Origin: Lachnospiraceae bacterium oral taxon 500
Lineage (GTDB): Bacteria > Bacillota > Clostridia > Lachnospirales > Vallitaleaceae
Assembly (NCBI GenBank): GCA_002999035.1
Contig: CP027241.1
Location: 3,114,195 to 3,178,194, forward strand
Direction of reading: 5' to 3'
Length of the DNA stretch: 64,000 nt
Shown: positions 33,858 through 42,092 of the stretch, in pieces
How the letters are laid out: each line of letters starts with the position of its first letter
Position numbering within the stretch: position 1 is the first letter of the stretch
Notes under the pieces: generated by a model
What the model was told of the DNA's origin: nothing
The model's input: the letters and a program-made list of their open reading frames with translations, nothing else
Database searches by the model: none
Position numbers and translations under genes: made by a program

Positions 33858-34817
33858 ATGAAAAACTTACAAAAATTATCGGCATTATTATTCGCTTTGG
33901 TACTTACTTTCAGTCTGGCTGCCTGCGGCCAGGCCCAAAACGGCAACGGCAATAAGCCTGCCGCTCCCTCTAAAAACGAAAGTTCGGAAAAACCTGCTGA
34001 CTCCGCAAAAACCGGAGAAAGCATCGAAGATTTAAAAGCCCAGATTGAAAAGCTGACCCAAGAAGAAAATGCAATTTTTGACAGCCATAAGGAACTTTGG
34101 GACAAGGTTTTCCTGAAGATGGACAAGCAAGTCACACCGTTAATTGACAAGGAAAACTTCAGCTATGTTGACGATGTTTTGCTGAAAACAATCAATGATA
34201 ATATTAAAGACTTTACCGAAGAAGAAGTAAAAATCTTAAAGGCTGACGCCGAAAAAATTCGGGAACTGGAAAACAAAATCAATGAATTAACGAAGAAAAT
34301 CAGCGAACTGGAAGCTGCCGGTGATTCTGAAAACACCGCTGATTCTGCATCCGACAAGACATTCCCGGCTTTTGAAGGCAAGGATTTAGACGGCAACAGC
34401 GTTGACAGCAGCATCTTCTCCAAGAACGCCGTGACCGTTGTCAACTACTGGTTCAGCGGCTGCGCTCCGTGCGTCGGCGAGTTGCCGGAATTAAATGCCT
34501 TGAACGAAGAATTAAAAGCCAAAGGCGGCGCCGTCATCGGCATCAATACCGAAACTTTAAACGGAGATGCCAGCGCAATTGCCGAAGCACAGGAAATCTT
34601 AAAGAAGCAGGGTGCATCCTATCAAAACATTTATTTTGATCCGGCCAGCGAAGCCGGAAAGATGGCTATGGACATCGTCAGCTTCCCGACGACGATCGTA
34701 GTTGACAGAAACGGCAACATCGTTGGCGAACCGCTGCTGGGTGCGATCAGCAATGAGCAGGTTTTAAAAGAACTGCAAGCCCGTATTGACAGTGTTTTAG
34801 CAAAAGACAAGAAATAG
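33858..34817 (+). CDS. TlpA-like thioredoxin-fold lipoprotein with an N-terminal helical domain
   Basis: A 319-aa lipoprotein: lipobox LAAC (C23), a Lys/Ser/Pro-rich linker, a helical domain (about 58-150) and a TlpA/AhpC-type thioredoxin domain (about 165-315) with WFSGCAPC (C202 and C205) and a cis-Pro region SFPTTIVVD. It should reduce or oxidise thiols on the outer face of the membrane. The helical domain, with KELWDKVF and DFTEEEVKILKADAEKIREL, recurs twice in the next secreted protein. AAAGGAG lies 6 bases before the ATG. It probably works with the CXXC peptide and Fe-S protein upstream. Confidence 0.87.
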   Translation: MKNLQKLSALLFALVLTFSLAACGQAQNGNGNKPAAPSKNESSEKPADSAKTGESIEDLKAQIEKLTQEENAIFDSHKELWDKVFLKMDKQVTPLIDKENFSYVDDVLLKTINDNIKDFTEEEVKILKADAEKIRELENKINELTKKISELEAAGDSENTADSASDKTFPAFEGKDLDGNSVDSSIFSKNAVTVVNYWFSGCAPCVGELPELNALNEELKAKGGAVIGINTETLNGDASAIAEAQEILKKQGASYQNIYFDPASEAGKMAMDIVSFPTTIVVDRNGNIVGEPLLGAISNEQVLKELQARIDSVLAKDKK

Positions 34818-34925
34818 AAGTGCGCAAGCATAAATGAATGCGGCCGCGAAGCGGGCATATTCATTTTGCGGCGCTTCCCCAATGACCGCGGCGAAAGCTT
34901 TCAAACGCAGCATTTGGTCTGCCGG
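34817..34925. repeat. Family C hairpin repeat, third copy
   Basis: Begins on the last base of the TlpA-like stop codon: GAAGTGCGCAAGCATAAATG, and ends CATTTGGTCTGCCGG. Same orientation as the tandem pair at 32303-32530. Its hairpin may also end transcription. Confidence 0.72.
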
Positions 34926-34944
34926 GAAAACTGACCGATAAACT

Positions 34945-34972
34945 GTAATTCGCTGAAATATCAACGAATTAC
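34945..34972. repeat. Palindromic repeat, family B copy 3
   Basis: GTAATTCG (34945-34952) and CGAATTAC (34965-34972) form a perfect 8-bp stem, followed by GGGTGACTTACCTAAAC as in other copies. The rest of 34926-35115 has no gene. Confidence 0.65.
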
Positions 34973-35115
34973 GGGTGACTTACCTAAACTTTTGTTTACT
35001 ATGTGAAGATCTGATCGGACTTCAGTAAATATATATTCAGCTCCCGCCGGCCGTCCTTTGGCGGCTGTGCGGCAAGGCTGAGCGCATTAAAATACCTGAA
35101 AAGGAGGACATCACT

Positions 35116-35865
35116 ATGAACAACAAAAAAATTTTAGGATTGACTTTAGCCTTTATGATGACTGCTTCTGTTATCGAAGCACCGGCTTCCGCTATGGCGG
35201 CTAATGCCGGCAGCGCACCGTCAACTCGAATCCTGACGGAATCCAAATTAAGCGAAGCCGAGATTTTTGATAAAATCGACGCTTTGGAAAGAAAAAGCAG
35301 CGCGCTGTACAAATCCCGTCAAAGTTTGTGGGAGAAGGTTGATGCCGCTTACAATGCACTGCCGGGAAACTATGATTATGAAAAACACGATGAAGCGGCT
35401 TTTATTCGCAGTCTCAAATCTTTGACCCAGTCAGAGAAAGAAGCCTTAATCGCTGATGGGGAAGCACTGGATAAGATTGACGCAGAGCTCGACAGTCTGT
35501 ATGCGCTGCTGCCGCAGGACAAAGGCGGTGAAATGCCGAATCTTCCTGAACTGCCTCTGCCTCTGAATGTTGACCCCAAGCTGGCTCAGGAAATGATTGA
35601 CCTCGAAGACAAATACGAGCAGCTTGCTCATAAGCATGATGAGCTCTGGGCCAAGGTCGACGAAGCCTACGCTAATCTGCCGGACAACTACAATTTTGAT
35701 AATTTCGTTGAGGCTGATTTTATTCGCGGCCTGACTACCTTAACCGCCGGCGAAAAGAAAACATTGCTGGATAATATCGCTGCCGTTGATGAGCTTCATG
35801 CCAAATTGGATGCGATTTATCAAACCATTTGGGGCGACGACCGCAATGATATGATGCCCCTGTAA
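35116..35865 (+). CDS. Secreted protein with two copies of a helical repeat domain
   Basis: A 249-aa protein with a signal peptide (about 1-29, ending ASAMA-AN). Two similar domains of about 80 residues follow: 52-132 (SLWEKVDAAYNALPGNYDYE) and 159-238 (ELWAKVDEAYANLPDNYNFD), each with F-I-R-(S/G)-L, L-T-x-x-E-K and a closing D-x-x-L-D-(S/A)-(L/I)-Y. A proline-rich linker joins them. The same domain occurs in the TlpA-like lipoprotein upstream, so the two are likely partners. I know no name for the domain. AAAGGAGG precedes the ATG. Confidence 0.75.
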   Translation: MNNKKILGLTLAFMMTASVIEAPASAMAANAGSAPSTRILTESKLSEAEIFDKIDALERKSSALYKSRQSLWEKVDAAYNALPGNYDYEKHDEAAFIRSLKSLTQSEKEALIADGEALDKIDAELDSLYALLPQDKGGEMPNLPELPLPLNVDPKLAQEMIDLEDKYEQLAHKHDELWAKVDEAYANLPDNYNFDNFVEADFIRGLTTLTAGEKKTLLDNIAAVDELHAKLDAIYQTIWGDDRNDMMPL

Positions 35866-35877
35866 AAAAAGGACCCA

Positions 35878-35955
35878 TTTTTCCTCTGCGTAACTTCCAC
35901 GTATCACATCCCATCTTTCCGCAAATAAAGCAGGAAAGATACACGCAGAGGAAAA
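35878..35955. terminator. Nested hairpin behind the repeat-domain protein gene
   Basis: TTTTTCCTCTGCGT (35878-35891) pairs with ACGCAGAGGAAAA (35943-35955), with an inner stem ATCTTTCC (35913-35920) / GGAAAGAT (35933-35940). It ends ATTGAG like family A elements, so it may be a relative of them as well as a terminator. Confidence 0.5.
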
Positions 35956-35991
35956 TTGAGTTATATTCCCTTCCTGAAAAAATCACTAAGA

Positions 35992-36025
35992 GAACGCACT
36001 GTGCCCTTTACACCGTGCGTTTTCT
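35992..36025. terminator. Terminator of the Cof-type HAD gene
   Basis: GAACGCAC ... GTGCGTTTTC forms an 8-bp stem just behind the minus-strand stop at 36032. T-rich on the plus side, it may act in both directions. Confidence 0.5.
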
Positions 36026-36031
36026 ATTTCA

Positions 36032-36823
36032 CTATATCCCGATCAGCCCCTGCGCCTGACAATAATGGTATACCCCATCTTCCGCCACATGGCCGCAAAT
36101 ATCGGCGGCAACAGCCTTTAACCGGTCAGAGGCATTCGTCATTGCAATCCCCGCTCCTACCGCCTGAAACATTTCAATATCATTGTCCCAATCACCAAAG
36201 GCCAGCGCCTGCGACCGGCTTAAATGATAATATTCCAGCACTTTTTTGACACCCGTTCCTTTTCCGCTGTCCGCGGGGACAACATCAATCACCCGCTCCC
36301 ACCAGGCAGTGATCTTGGCGGAATGAACGTTCCTCATCAGCGCCGCGTATTCGGTTTCCGCGCAGCCCAGCATGATTTGATAAACCTGATCGTGACTCAG
36401 CACTTCCGCAAAATCATCCGCCACCCTGACACTCAGCTTGGCGGCAGCGTAATACCCCGCCAAATCCTGATCCTTTCCATTGGCAATGATCTTCTCCTTG
36501 GTAGCGATCGCCGCCGGGCGACCGAGCGCCGTGGCGTTTTTAATGATTGTTTTGACATCGCCTGATGAAATGGAGCGGCTGAAAATATCCCGCTCCTTGC
36601 GATAACAGTACGAGCCGTTAAAAGTCAAAAACACATCCGCCTCGACCCCCTCAAAGTGCGGCAGGTTCCAAGGCGCTCTGCCCGTGGCCAGACAAATCAG
36701 AATCTTTCTTTCCTTTAATTTGGCCAGTGTTTCAAGGATCGCTGCAGAGGGATGTTTTCGGTTCCCGTCAAGCAGCGTGCCGTCAATATCAAAAAAAATA
36801 ATCTTTACATCACTTAAGTCCAT
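36032..36823 (-). CDS. Cof-type HAD-superfamily hydrolase
   Basis: A 263-aa phosphatase of the HAD IIB type. Motif I FFDIDGTLLDG (about 10-20), motif II as CLATGRAPW, and motifs III-IV around KGTGVKKVLE and FGDWDNDIEMFQAVG are present. It would remove phosphate from a sugar phosphate, flavin or nucleotide; the substrate is unknown. The gene is single and lies just downstream of the STM401x cluster in the same direction, without overlap. Confidence 0.88.
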   Translation of the reverse strand: MDLSDVKIIFFDIDGTLLDGNRKHPSAAILETLAKLKERKILICLATGRAPWNLPHFEGVEADVFLTFNGSYCYRKERDIFSRSISSGDVKTIIKNATALGRPAAIATKEKIIANGKDQDLAGYYAAAKLSVRVADDFAEVLSHDQVYQIMLGCAETEYAALMRNVHSAKITAWWERVIDVVPADSGKGTGVKKVLEYYHLSRSQALAFGDWDNDIEMFQAVGAGIAMTNASDRLKAVAADICGHVAEDGVYHYCQAQGLIGI

Positions 36824-36945
36824 GCTTATCTGCTCCTTCCTCCCCCGCGGCTGACTACATGTCCCCGGTCACATAATATCCCCCTGTAAGTCTTCTGGCA
36901 CAGACAACAACCTTTCCAAAAACAGCAAGCCTAAAAACGACTGCT

Positions 36946-38448
36946 TTATTGAGCATGGGAGAGTTTCGTGATCAGCGGCAGCTGCCCGGCGTTTAAGGCA
37001 TAATACGCCTGACTTGCCAATTCCGGCTGATGAAGCGGTACGGCTGTATAGGGAAAACTTTGCAGCAACTCTTTATCCTGCGGATTATCCGTCATAATCA
37101 AGATATCCTCTTTTGACCAGCCGCTTCCTGCCATAATCCTCTCAATCCCGCCGCACTTGGAAGCCGGCATCGCCTGAAAATAAGTACGGCTGCCATACTC
37201 CCGCCGCCGCAGCGGTGTTTCTCCCAGCTGCCGGGCGACTACCGTCGGCATTTGCAGCCGCAGCAGTTCGCCTTTAAAAAACTGCGGCTTTATTCTTCCG
37301 GCCATACTGATCCAGTTTTCTTCCGACATCGGCATTTGCTCTGTCCGGCTGACAATCGGCCATGTCATTTCCAGTCCGCTGTCCCGGTCAATGACGTATG
37401 CTCCGTCAAAAAACACGCCGCCACTGAAAAAGCGGTAAGTCCTGCCCAGTGCCCGCCGAACCGAAGAAACACTTCGCGCCGTTGCCAAATACAGACGGCA
37501 GCCGGCACTTAAAGCCGCAAGCAGTTCCGGCAATCCCGCCAGCAGGCGGCCGTTTTCCGTCAGCACCCCGTCAAAGTCCAAAAAAATCGCCTGCCATTGC
37601 CGCTTCTGCGGAATCCGAAACACTCTGTTTGCTCCGAAAAAGTGGGCCAGCGGATTACCGGCAAAATTAGAATAACCCAAATAGCAATCGCATAGCCGAT
37701 GATTATGACAGAGCTGCCCCTTCCTTTTTTCACCTTTTTGAAAAAAACAACCGGGCCTGACCATGCCCCTATCCAGATATTGATTTTCTGCCGCCAGACA
37801 GCGGCGAAAGCCCGCCCCGCCGGAGGCTTTTTGCCGGCACAAGGCAAACTCATAGCCAAACATTGGGTCAATCGCCCGCAAACGCTCGATTACTTCCCGG
37901 GAAAATGCTGCTTTGCGTCGATCCATAGCATTTAGCCATAAATAAATCGACGGCGGCAGCTCAGCTCGAAGCGCTCGAATTTCGTCCTCATTCTCAAGCG
38001 TTGCCACCATCCCGGCCGCAATTTCCACTTCCGCCGCCAACTGCTTAAGCCTATCCAAAAAGCCCGCCCGGCTGGTCATCTCCGGGTGATAGCTTGCCCA
38101 TAACCGAATTTTACCGGTATCGCCCCGCTGCCGCAGCAGCCGCAAAAAGTCCTCCGGCTCCCAGCTCAAATTGGTTTGAATCCCAACCGCCCGCACCTGC
38201 GGCAGCGCCGATAAATCCGCCAAAACCGCCTGATACATAGGATAAATCATCCCCTCGCCATAGGGCAAAAAGAAAATCTGAACCGCTTCTGTCTGCCGGC
38301 GAATTTGCTCATAAAACCGGCGCAGGCCGTCCTCCTCCCGCCGCATTTCCTCTCTGCTGCCGCTCCCTTTTGCAAACGCACAGTAAGAACAGCGGTAATT
38401 ACAGGACTTGATAAAACCTCGATAATAAATGGTCTTTATTTTTTCCAC
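36946..38448 (-). CDS. STM4011-family radical SAM protein fused to a HAD-like domain
   Basis: A 500-aa protein. Residues 1-280 match STM4011-family radical SAM proteins: YYRGFIKSCNYRCSYC with C16, C20 and C23 (CX3CX2C), PYGEGMIYPMY, and late cysteines C234, C247, C253 and C255 that may hold another cluster. Residues 285-490 form a HAD-type domain starting FLDFDGVLTENGR (D291, D293), with LYLATARSVSSVRRAL and a late TDNPQDKELL. Family members I know are about 290 aa, so the fusion is notable. The start codon is GTG with a weak ribosome site. It is the last gene of the STM4015-4011 unit, separated from STM4012 by a tandem repeat. Confidence 0.82.
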   Translation of the reverse strand: MEKIKTIYYRGFIKSCNYRCSYCAFAKGSGSREEMRREEDGLRRFYEQIRRQTEAVQIFFLPYGEGMIYPMYQAVLADLSALPQVRAVGIQTNLSWEPEDFLRLLRQRGDTGKIRLWASYHPEMTSRAGFLDRLKQLAAEVEIAAGMVATLENEDEIRALRAELPPSIYLWLNAMDRRKAAFSREVIERLRAIDPMFGYEFALCRQKASGGAGFRRCLAAENQYLDRGMVRPGCFFQKGEKRKGQLCHNHRLCDCYLGYSNFAGNPLAHFFGANRVFRIPQKRQWQAIFLDFDGVLTENGRLLAGLPELLAALSAGCRLYLATARSVSSVRRALGRTYRFFSGGVFFDGAYVIDRDSGLEMTWPIVSRTEQMPMSEENWISMAGRIKPQFFKGELLRLQMPTVVARQLGETPLRRREYGSRTYFQAMPASKCGGIERIMAGSGWSKEDILIMTDNPQDKELLQSFPYTAVPLHQPELASQAYYALNAGQLPLITKLSHAQ

Positions 38449-38484
38449 GACATTACTCTCAACTTTCTCAATCTATCTGCTGTC

Positions 38485-38643
38485 CTTGCTGCAATACCAC
38501 TTGCCCATCCATCTGCCGCCCTTGCTGCAATACCACTTACCCATCCATCTGCCGCCCTGCTGCAATGCCACTTGCCCATCCTGCCGCCCTTGCTGCAATG
38601 CCACTTACCCATCCATCTGCCGCCCTTACCGCAATGCCAACGG
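38485..38643. repeat. 36-bp minisatellite, about 4.5 units
   Basis: Units start at 38485, 38521, 38557 (shortened to 32 bp), 38589 and a partial one at 38625. Each has CTGCAAT(A/G)CCACTT(A/G/)CCC and ATCCATCTGCCGCC in part. Frame is lost in the short unit, so I treat it as non-coding. It fills the gap between the STM4012 stop and the STM4011 start. Confidence 0.85.
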
Positions 38644-38690
38644 AATTGGTTTTCTCTGCCTACGGTTTTAATGAACTTTTGGCTCTGATA

Positions 38691-39947
38691 TCATTGAAAC
38701 ATCGGTCCGATGTAATCAGACAGCGACATTCCCTGCTCGGTCAGGTAAAAACGGCCATTTTCCCGGCTGACCCATGCCCTCTCCTCTAAATCCCGAAGCA
38801 GCGGAAAATCGGCAGTCAGCTCCGCCGCAAACCGTCGCCGGTAGTCAGCCTCCGACAGGCCGGTATAATACAAAATATTTTTAATCACATAACGCCGCTT
38901 CTGTTGTATTTCCGACAGATGCGCCATTGATAAGCCCCTTAAAAAATCAGTTTTCTGTAAATATCGCTGATATTCGGCCGAACAAGCCGCCTGCCCGGCG
39001 ACATAGGGTTCACAAAAATGCAGTTCCTGAAAATAACTGCGGCCGCCGCAGCCCAGCGCCAGCGTGTTTTCAAAGCCGCAGTCGGCATGGTCATCCGTTT
39101 CCGCCAGCCGGCTGAAACAACGCATTGACTTTTGGCGGTAGCCGTTTGCCTTTAAAAACCGGCTGCCAATCCGGTACAACTCATATTTTTGGCGGCTGTG
39201 TGCCTCATCGATCGGAAACTTATGATAAAGGCCGGCATTTGGCTGATTATATAGGGGATAAAGAAAAATTTCCTGCGGTTGATACGCTTCCGCCCGCTCC
39301 AACGAATCGCGCCAGCTCGCCTCGGTCTGACCGGGAATGCCATAAATCAAATCCAGATTTAAAACCGGAAAATCCGCCTGCTTCGCCAGTCGAATCGCAT
39401 GATGCGCCAACTCCGGCTCCGCCCGCCGCTCAATCATTTTTAATTCTCCGGCCTGAAAGGACTGAATGCCAATGCTCAGCCGCTTTAGGTTTTTCGCCTT
39501 TAAAAAATCCAGCTTTTCCGGTGTAATCTCCGCCGGCGAACTTTCTATCACCGAAAAAACCTCCGTCGGCTCCACCTGATATTCCTCTTCGGCCAAAGCA
39601 AATAAAAGCGCCAGTTCCTTAACATCCAGCAGCAGCGGCGTACCGCCGCCGAAAACCAAGGAAGAAAAGCGCGTCCGGCTAAAATCAATCTCTGCTTTCA
39701 TTTGGGCGCTGTGCCGCCGAATGGCCTGAATATATTCCAGATAGCTTTCCGCCCGCACTCCGGTCAGCGAAAATAAGTTACAGTAGCCGCATTTGACCCG
39801 GCAAAAGGGAATATGAAAATACAGCCCCATATCCGTACCGGCAAAGGCATCGCGATAGGCCGCCAAATCCAGCCGCTCCACCGGCTGATATGTCGATTTA
39901 TGCGGATAGCTGTACATATATTGCTGATAAATTTCCGTGTAATTCAT
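38691..39947 (-). CDS. STM4012-family radical SAM protein (HemN-like)
   Basis: A 418-aa protein resembling coproporphyrinogen III oxidase-type radical SAM enzymes. YFHIPFCRVKCGYCN gives CX3CX2C (about C49, C53, C56), with FGGGTPLLL, SIGIQSF and LNLDLIYGIPGQT as in HemN-like proteins. A C-terminal winged-helix-like part ends RFYLTEQGMSLSDYIG. The order beside STM4011- and STM4013-like genes identifies the family. ATG at 39947 is chosen; a TTG 12 bases earlier would touch the ribosome site. It is unlikely to be a haem enzyme; the substrate is unknown. Confidence 0.87.
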   Translation of the reverse strand: MNYTEIYQQYMYSYPHKSTYQPVERLDLAAYRDAFAGTDMGLYFHIPFCRVKCGYCNLFSLTGVRAESYLEYIQAIRRHSAQMKAEIDFSRTRFSSLVFGGGTPLLLDVKELALLFALAEEEYQVEPTEVFSVIESSPAEITPEKLDFLKAKNLKRLSIGIQSFQAGELKMIERRAEPELAHHAIRLAKQADFPVLNLDLIYGIPGQTEASWRDSLERAEAYQPQEIFLYPLYNQPNAGLYHKFPIDEAHSRQKYELYRIGSRFLKANGYRQKSMRCFSRLAETDDHADCGFENTLALGCGGRSYFQELHFCEPYVAGQAACSAEYQRYLQKTDFLRGLSMAHLSEIQQKRRYVIKNILYYTGLSEADYRRRFAAELTADFPLLRDLEERAWVSRENGRFYLTEQGMSLSDYIGPMFQ

Positions 39948-40080
39948 ATTCAAACTCAACTCTCCAAGCGAAAAGGCGCAGCCTTTTTCGCGAACCTACC
40001 AAGCTTTCACGCGGCGCGCGACCGCTTAAAAGACTTGTTCTGTTCTTATCGTTACAAACTGCCAAAACATCCCCCTCGCA

Positions 40081-41031
40081 CTAAAGCTCCGTTTGCAGTT
40101 GCTTGCCATCAGGTAGTGATGCCGCATATCCATTGGGCGCAGCCCCACGGTCAGGCTGCCAGCTTCCCGCTTTGATCGTGCAATGCTTATACGGTACGGT
40201 ATAAACAATCTCATGCGACAGGCAATGGAAATGATAGCCATCCTCGCCGTAGCAAGTGCCATGATCCGAACAAATAATATAAAAGGTATCGCCCCGGCGG
40301 CCAAACACATCAAACAGCCGCGGCAGGCGGGCATCCACATAGCGAAGCGCCGCCGCATGGGTTTTGACATTATCTTCTTTGGCGCCCGGCAGATAAAAAG
40401 AATTGGGATAATGAATACTGTCAACATTGATATACAAAAATACTTTTTTATCCGGCTCTTGCCTCTCCAGCCGCTGTTCCAGCCAGTCCAGCTGATGGTC
40501 AAAACTTTCCTTGATATGACAGGAAAACGCCGTCCGCCAGACCGATTCCATAAAAAAACCGGGCAAAATCCGGTTAATTTCCGTGCGCTTATTAAAAAAG
40601 CCGACCCCGCCCAAACAAATCGTCTGATAGCCGACTTTTTCCAGGCCCCGGATAAAGCTGTCGCCTTCAAACACAAAGGAATAGGGGTGAATTTTACCCA
40701 AACTTTTATTTTCTCTGGCCACAAATAAACGCTCTCTTTCGTAGAGCGGAACCGGCTCGGCCGGTGAGGGGAGATTCCCGATAAACATCGCCATGTGCGA
40801 GGGAAAGGTATAATTACCGGGGGCGTGGCGCTTCTGCCAGCCGCCGCACCGGTTCAAATTGGGCGTACCGCCGTTTTCCTGCTCCTGCATCGCCACATCA
40901 TAGCGAAGCGTATCCAAACATAAAAAAACAATGTCATGGCTGCCCACAATCCGATTCATATCAACGCTCATCTGCGCTTTCTGCGGATCACCAATCACAA
41001 ACTTCGGCACCTCGGTTACTGTTCTATTCAT
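40081..41031 (-). CDS. STM4013/SEN3800-family sulfatase-fold hydrolase
   Basis: A 316-aa protein of the alkaline phosphatase/sulfatase superfamily. The metal ligand D40 in DIVFLCLDTLRYDVA, a likely nucleophile T75 in NYTFPSHMAMF, and the second metal group CSDHGTCYGEDGYHFH (D256, H257, H267, H269) are visible. With Thr rather than Cys/Ser in CXPXR it should not need formylglycine, so the anSME in this window is probably unrelated; phosphodiester or phosphonate chemistry is more likely. The start at 41031 has only a weak ribosome site; starts at 40971 or 40959 would fit the family N-terminus as well. Confidence 0.85.
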   Translation of the reverse strand: MNRTVTEVPKFVIGDPQKAQMSVDMNRIVGSHDIVFLCLDTLRYDVAMQEQENGGTPNLNRCGGWQKRHAPGNYTFPSHMAMFIGNLPSPAEPVPLYERERLFVARENKSLGKIHPYSFVFEGDSFIRGLEKVGYQTICLGGVGFFNKRTEINRILPGFFMESVWRTAFSCHIKESFDHQLDWLEQRLERQEPDKKVFLYINVDSIHYPNSFYLPGAKEDNVKTHAAALRYVDARLPRLFDVFGRRGDTFYIICSDHGTCYGEDGYHFHCLSHEIVYTVPYKHCTIKAGSWQPDRGAAPNGYAASLPDGKQLQTEL

Positions 41032-41078
41032 TGATTTTTCCCGCTGTCTTTCTTGTTTTCATCTGTTTTGCCTGTCTT

Positions 41079-42092
41079 TCAGCCCTTCCATGCTTCCAGT
41101 TCCTGTACCTGCCGGCGGTAAATCCGGTTTTCTGCATAAATATCCTGATACAGTAAATCGCCCTGCGCGTTGATTTCAATAATCATTGGCTTGCCGGCTT
41201 TGGTTAATAAAATGTCGAATCCGGCCGAGTGCAGCCCCGGAAAAAGAGCACAGGCCCGGCCGCACAAATTGGCAATTTCTTCTTTGAGCCCAGCTGTCAA
41301 AGCCACATCCGCCAAAGACAGCGGCAAGTTATTTAAATGCAGATTCGTAATCGCTCCGCCTCTTGCCCCGCGCGGCTGGATAAAATCCACCCGGCCGAAC
41401 TGATACATCACCCGCAGGTCATAAACCACGCCGTTTTGAGCTGCTTTGGGCACCCACTGCTCCACCAGCGCGCCGCCGGCCAGCAAAAAATCCGCTGTTT
41501 TTTGAATGACTGCTGCATCCGTTATCGTTCGGAGCTTTTTGGTATTAAAATATTCGCCGTTTTCTTCCAGCATAGCGGTTTGCGCCGTATAGCCCGCCCG
41601 CTGCGGATGCAGCTTTAAAGCCAGCACGCCGGCCGCACCCGAGCCGAAATTGGATTTAATAAAAACCTGAAAAATGCGCCTTTCTCTTAAATAAGAAATA
41701 AGCGCAGCAAATCCGCCGCCGGAAAACTCCAGCAGCGGAGTCGCGGCGATTCCCGCCGATAGGAGCCCCCGCTTACAAAGCCGCTTATCCAGCGTATCAC
41801 CAATCGCCGCCGGAGTATTCAGAAAGGAAAGCCCTTGCTCTTTGCCCCGACGGCTAAGTTCCTCTAATTTTTGATAATAATTTTTTATCAGCGGAGTCAG
41901 CGCCGCAATTCGGCTATCCGTCCACCTCGGCGGGTCAATCTTCAGCCGGTCGCCCGACTGCAGTGCCGCCAAGCCCTGCTCCCACTCGGCCTCAATATCA
42001 AAAAACCGAAGTGGAATCCCCGCCGCCTGACAGGCCTTGGCAAAATAAATCTGCCTTTTGCTACCGCTTTGGCCAAAAAGTATCAGCGCCAT
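41079..42092 (-). CDS. STM4014-family ATP-grasp-like protein
   Basis: A 337-aa protein. ATP-grasp features are seen in VFIKSNFGSGAAGVLAL (about 143-159, lysine and glycine-rich loop), VEQWVPKA and the late metal and phosphate site PMIIEINAQGDLLYQ. ATP-grasp enzymes join an acyl phosphate to an amine or thiol, so it may ligate the product of the cluster. The start overlaps the STM4015-like stop (TAATG), giving tight coupling. Confidence 0.82.
   Translation of the reverse strand: MALILFGQSGSKRQIYFAKACQAAGIPLRFFDIEAEWEQGLAALQSGDRLKIDPPRWTDSRIAALTPLIKNYYQKLEELSRRGKEQGLSFLNTPAAIGDTLDKRLCKRGLLSAGIAATPLLEFSGGGFAALISYLRERRIFQVFIKSNFGSGAAGVLALKLHPQRAGYTAQTAMLEENGEYFNTKKLRTITDAAVIQKTADFLLAGGALVEQWVPKAAQNGVVYDLRVMYQFGRVDFIQPRGARGGAITNLHLNNLPLSLADVALTAGLKEEIANLCGRACALFPGLHSAGFDILLTKAGKPMIIEINAQGDLLYQDIYAENRIYRRQVQELEAWKG

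Noticed and set aside
38485-38643. Possible CRISPR array
   Set aside because: Units are contiguous 36-mers without spacers and no cas gene is in the window.
38305-38688. 127-codon plus-strand frame with repeated Leu-Ala-Ala-Ile-Pro units
   Set aside because: It is only the translation of the 36-bp minisatellite; the shortened unit breaks the frame and no ribosome site is present. A repeat-peptide precursor on the minus strand was also considered and fails for the same reason.
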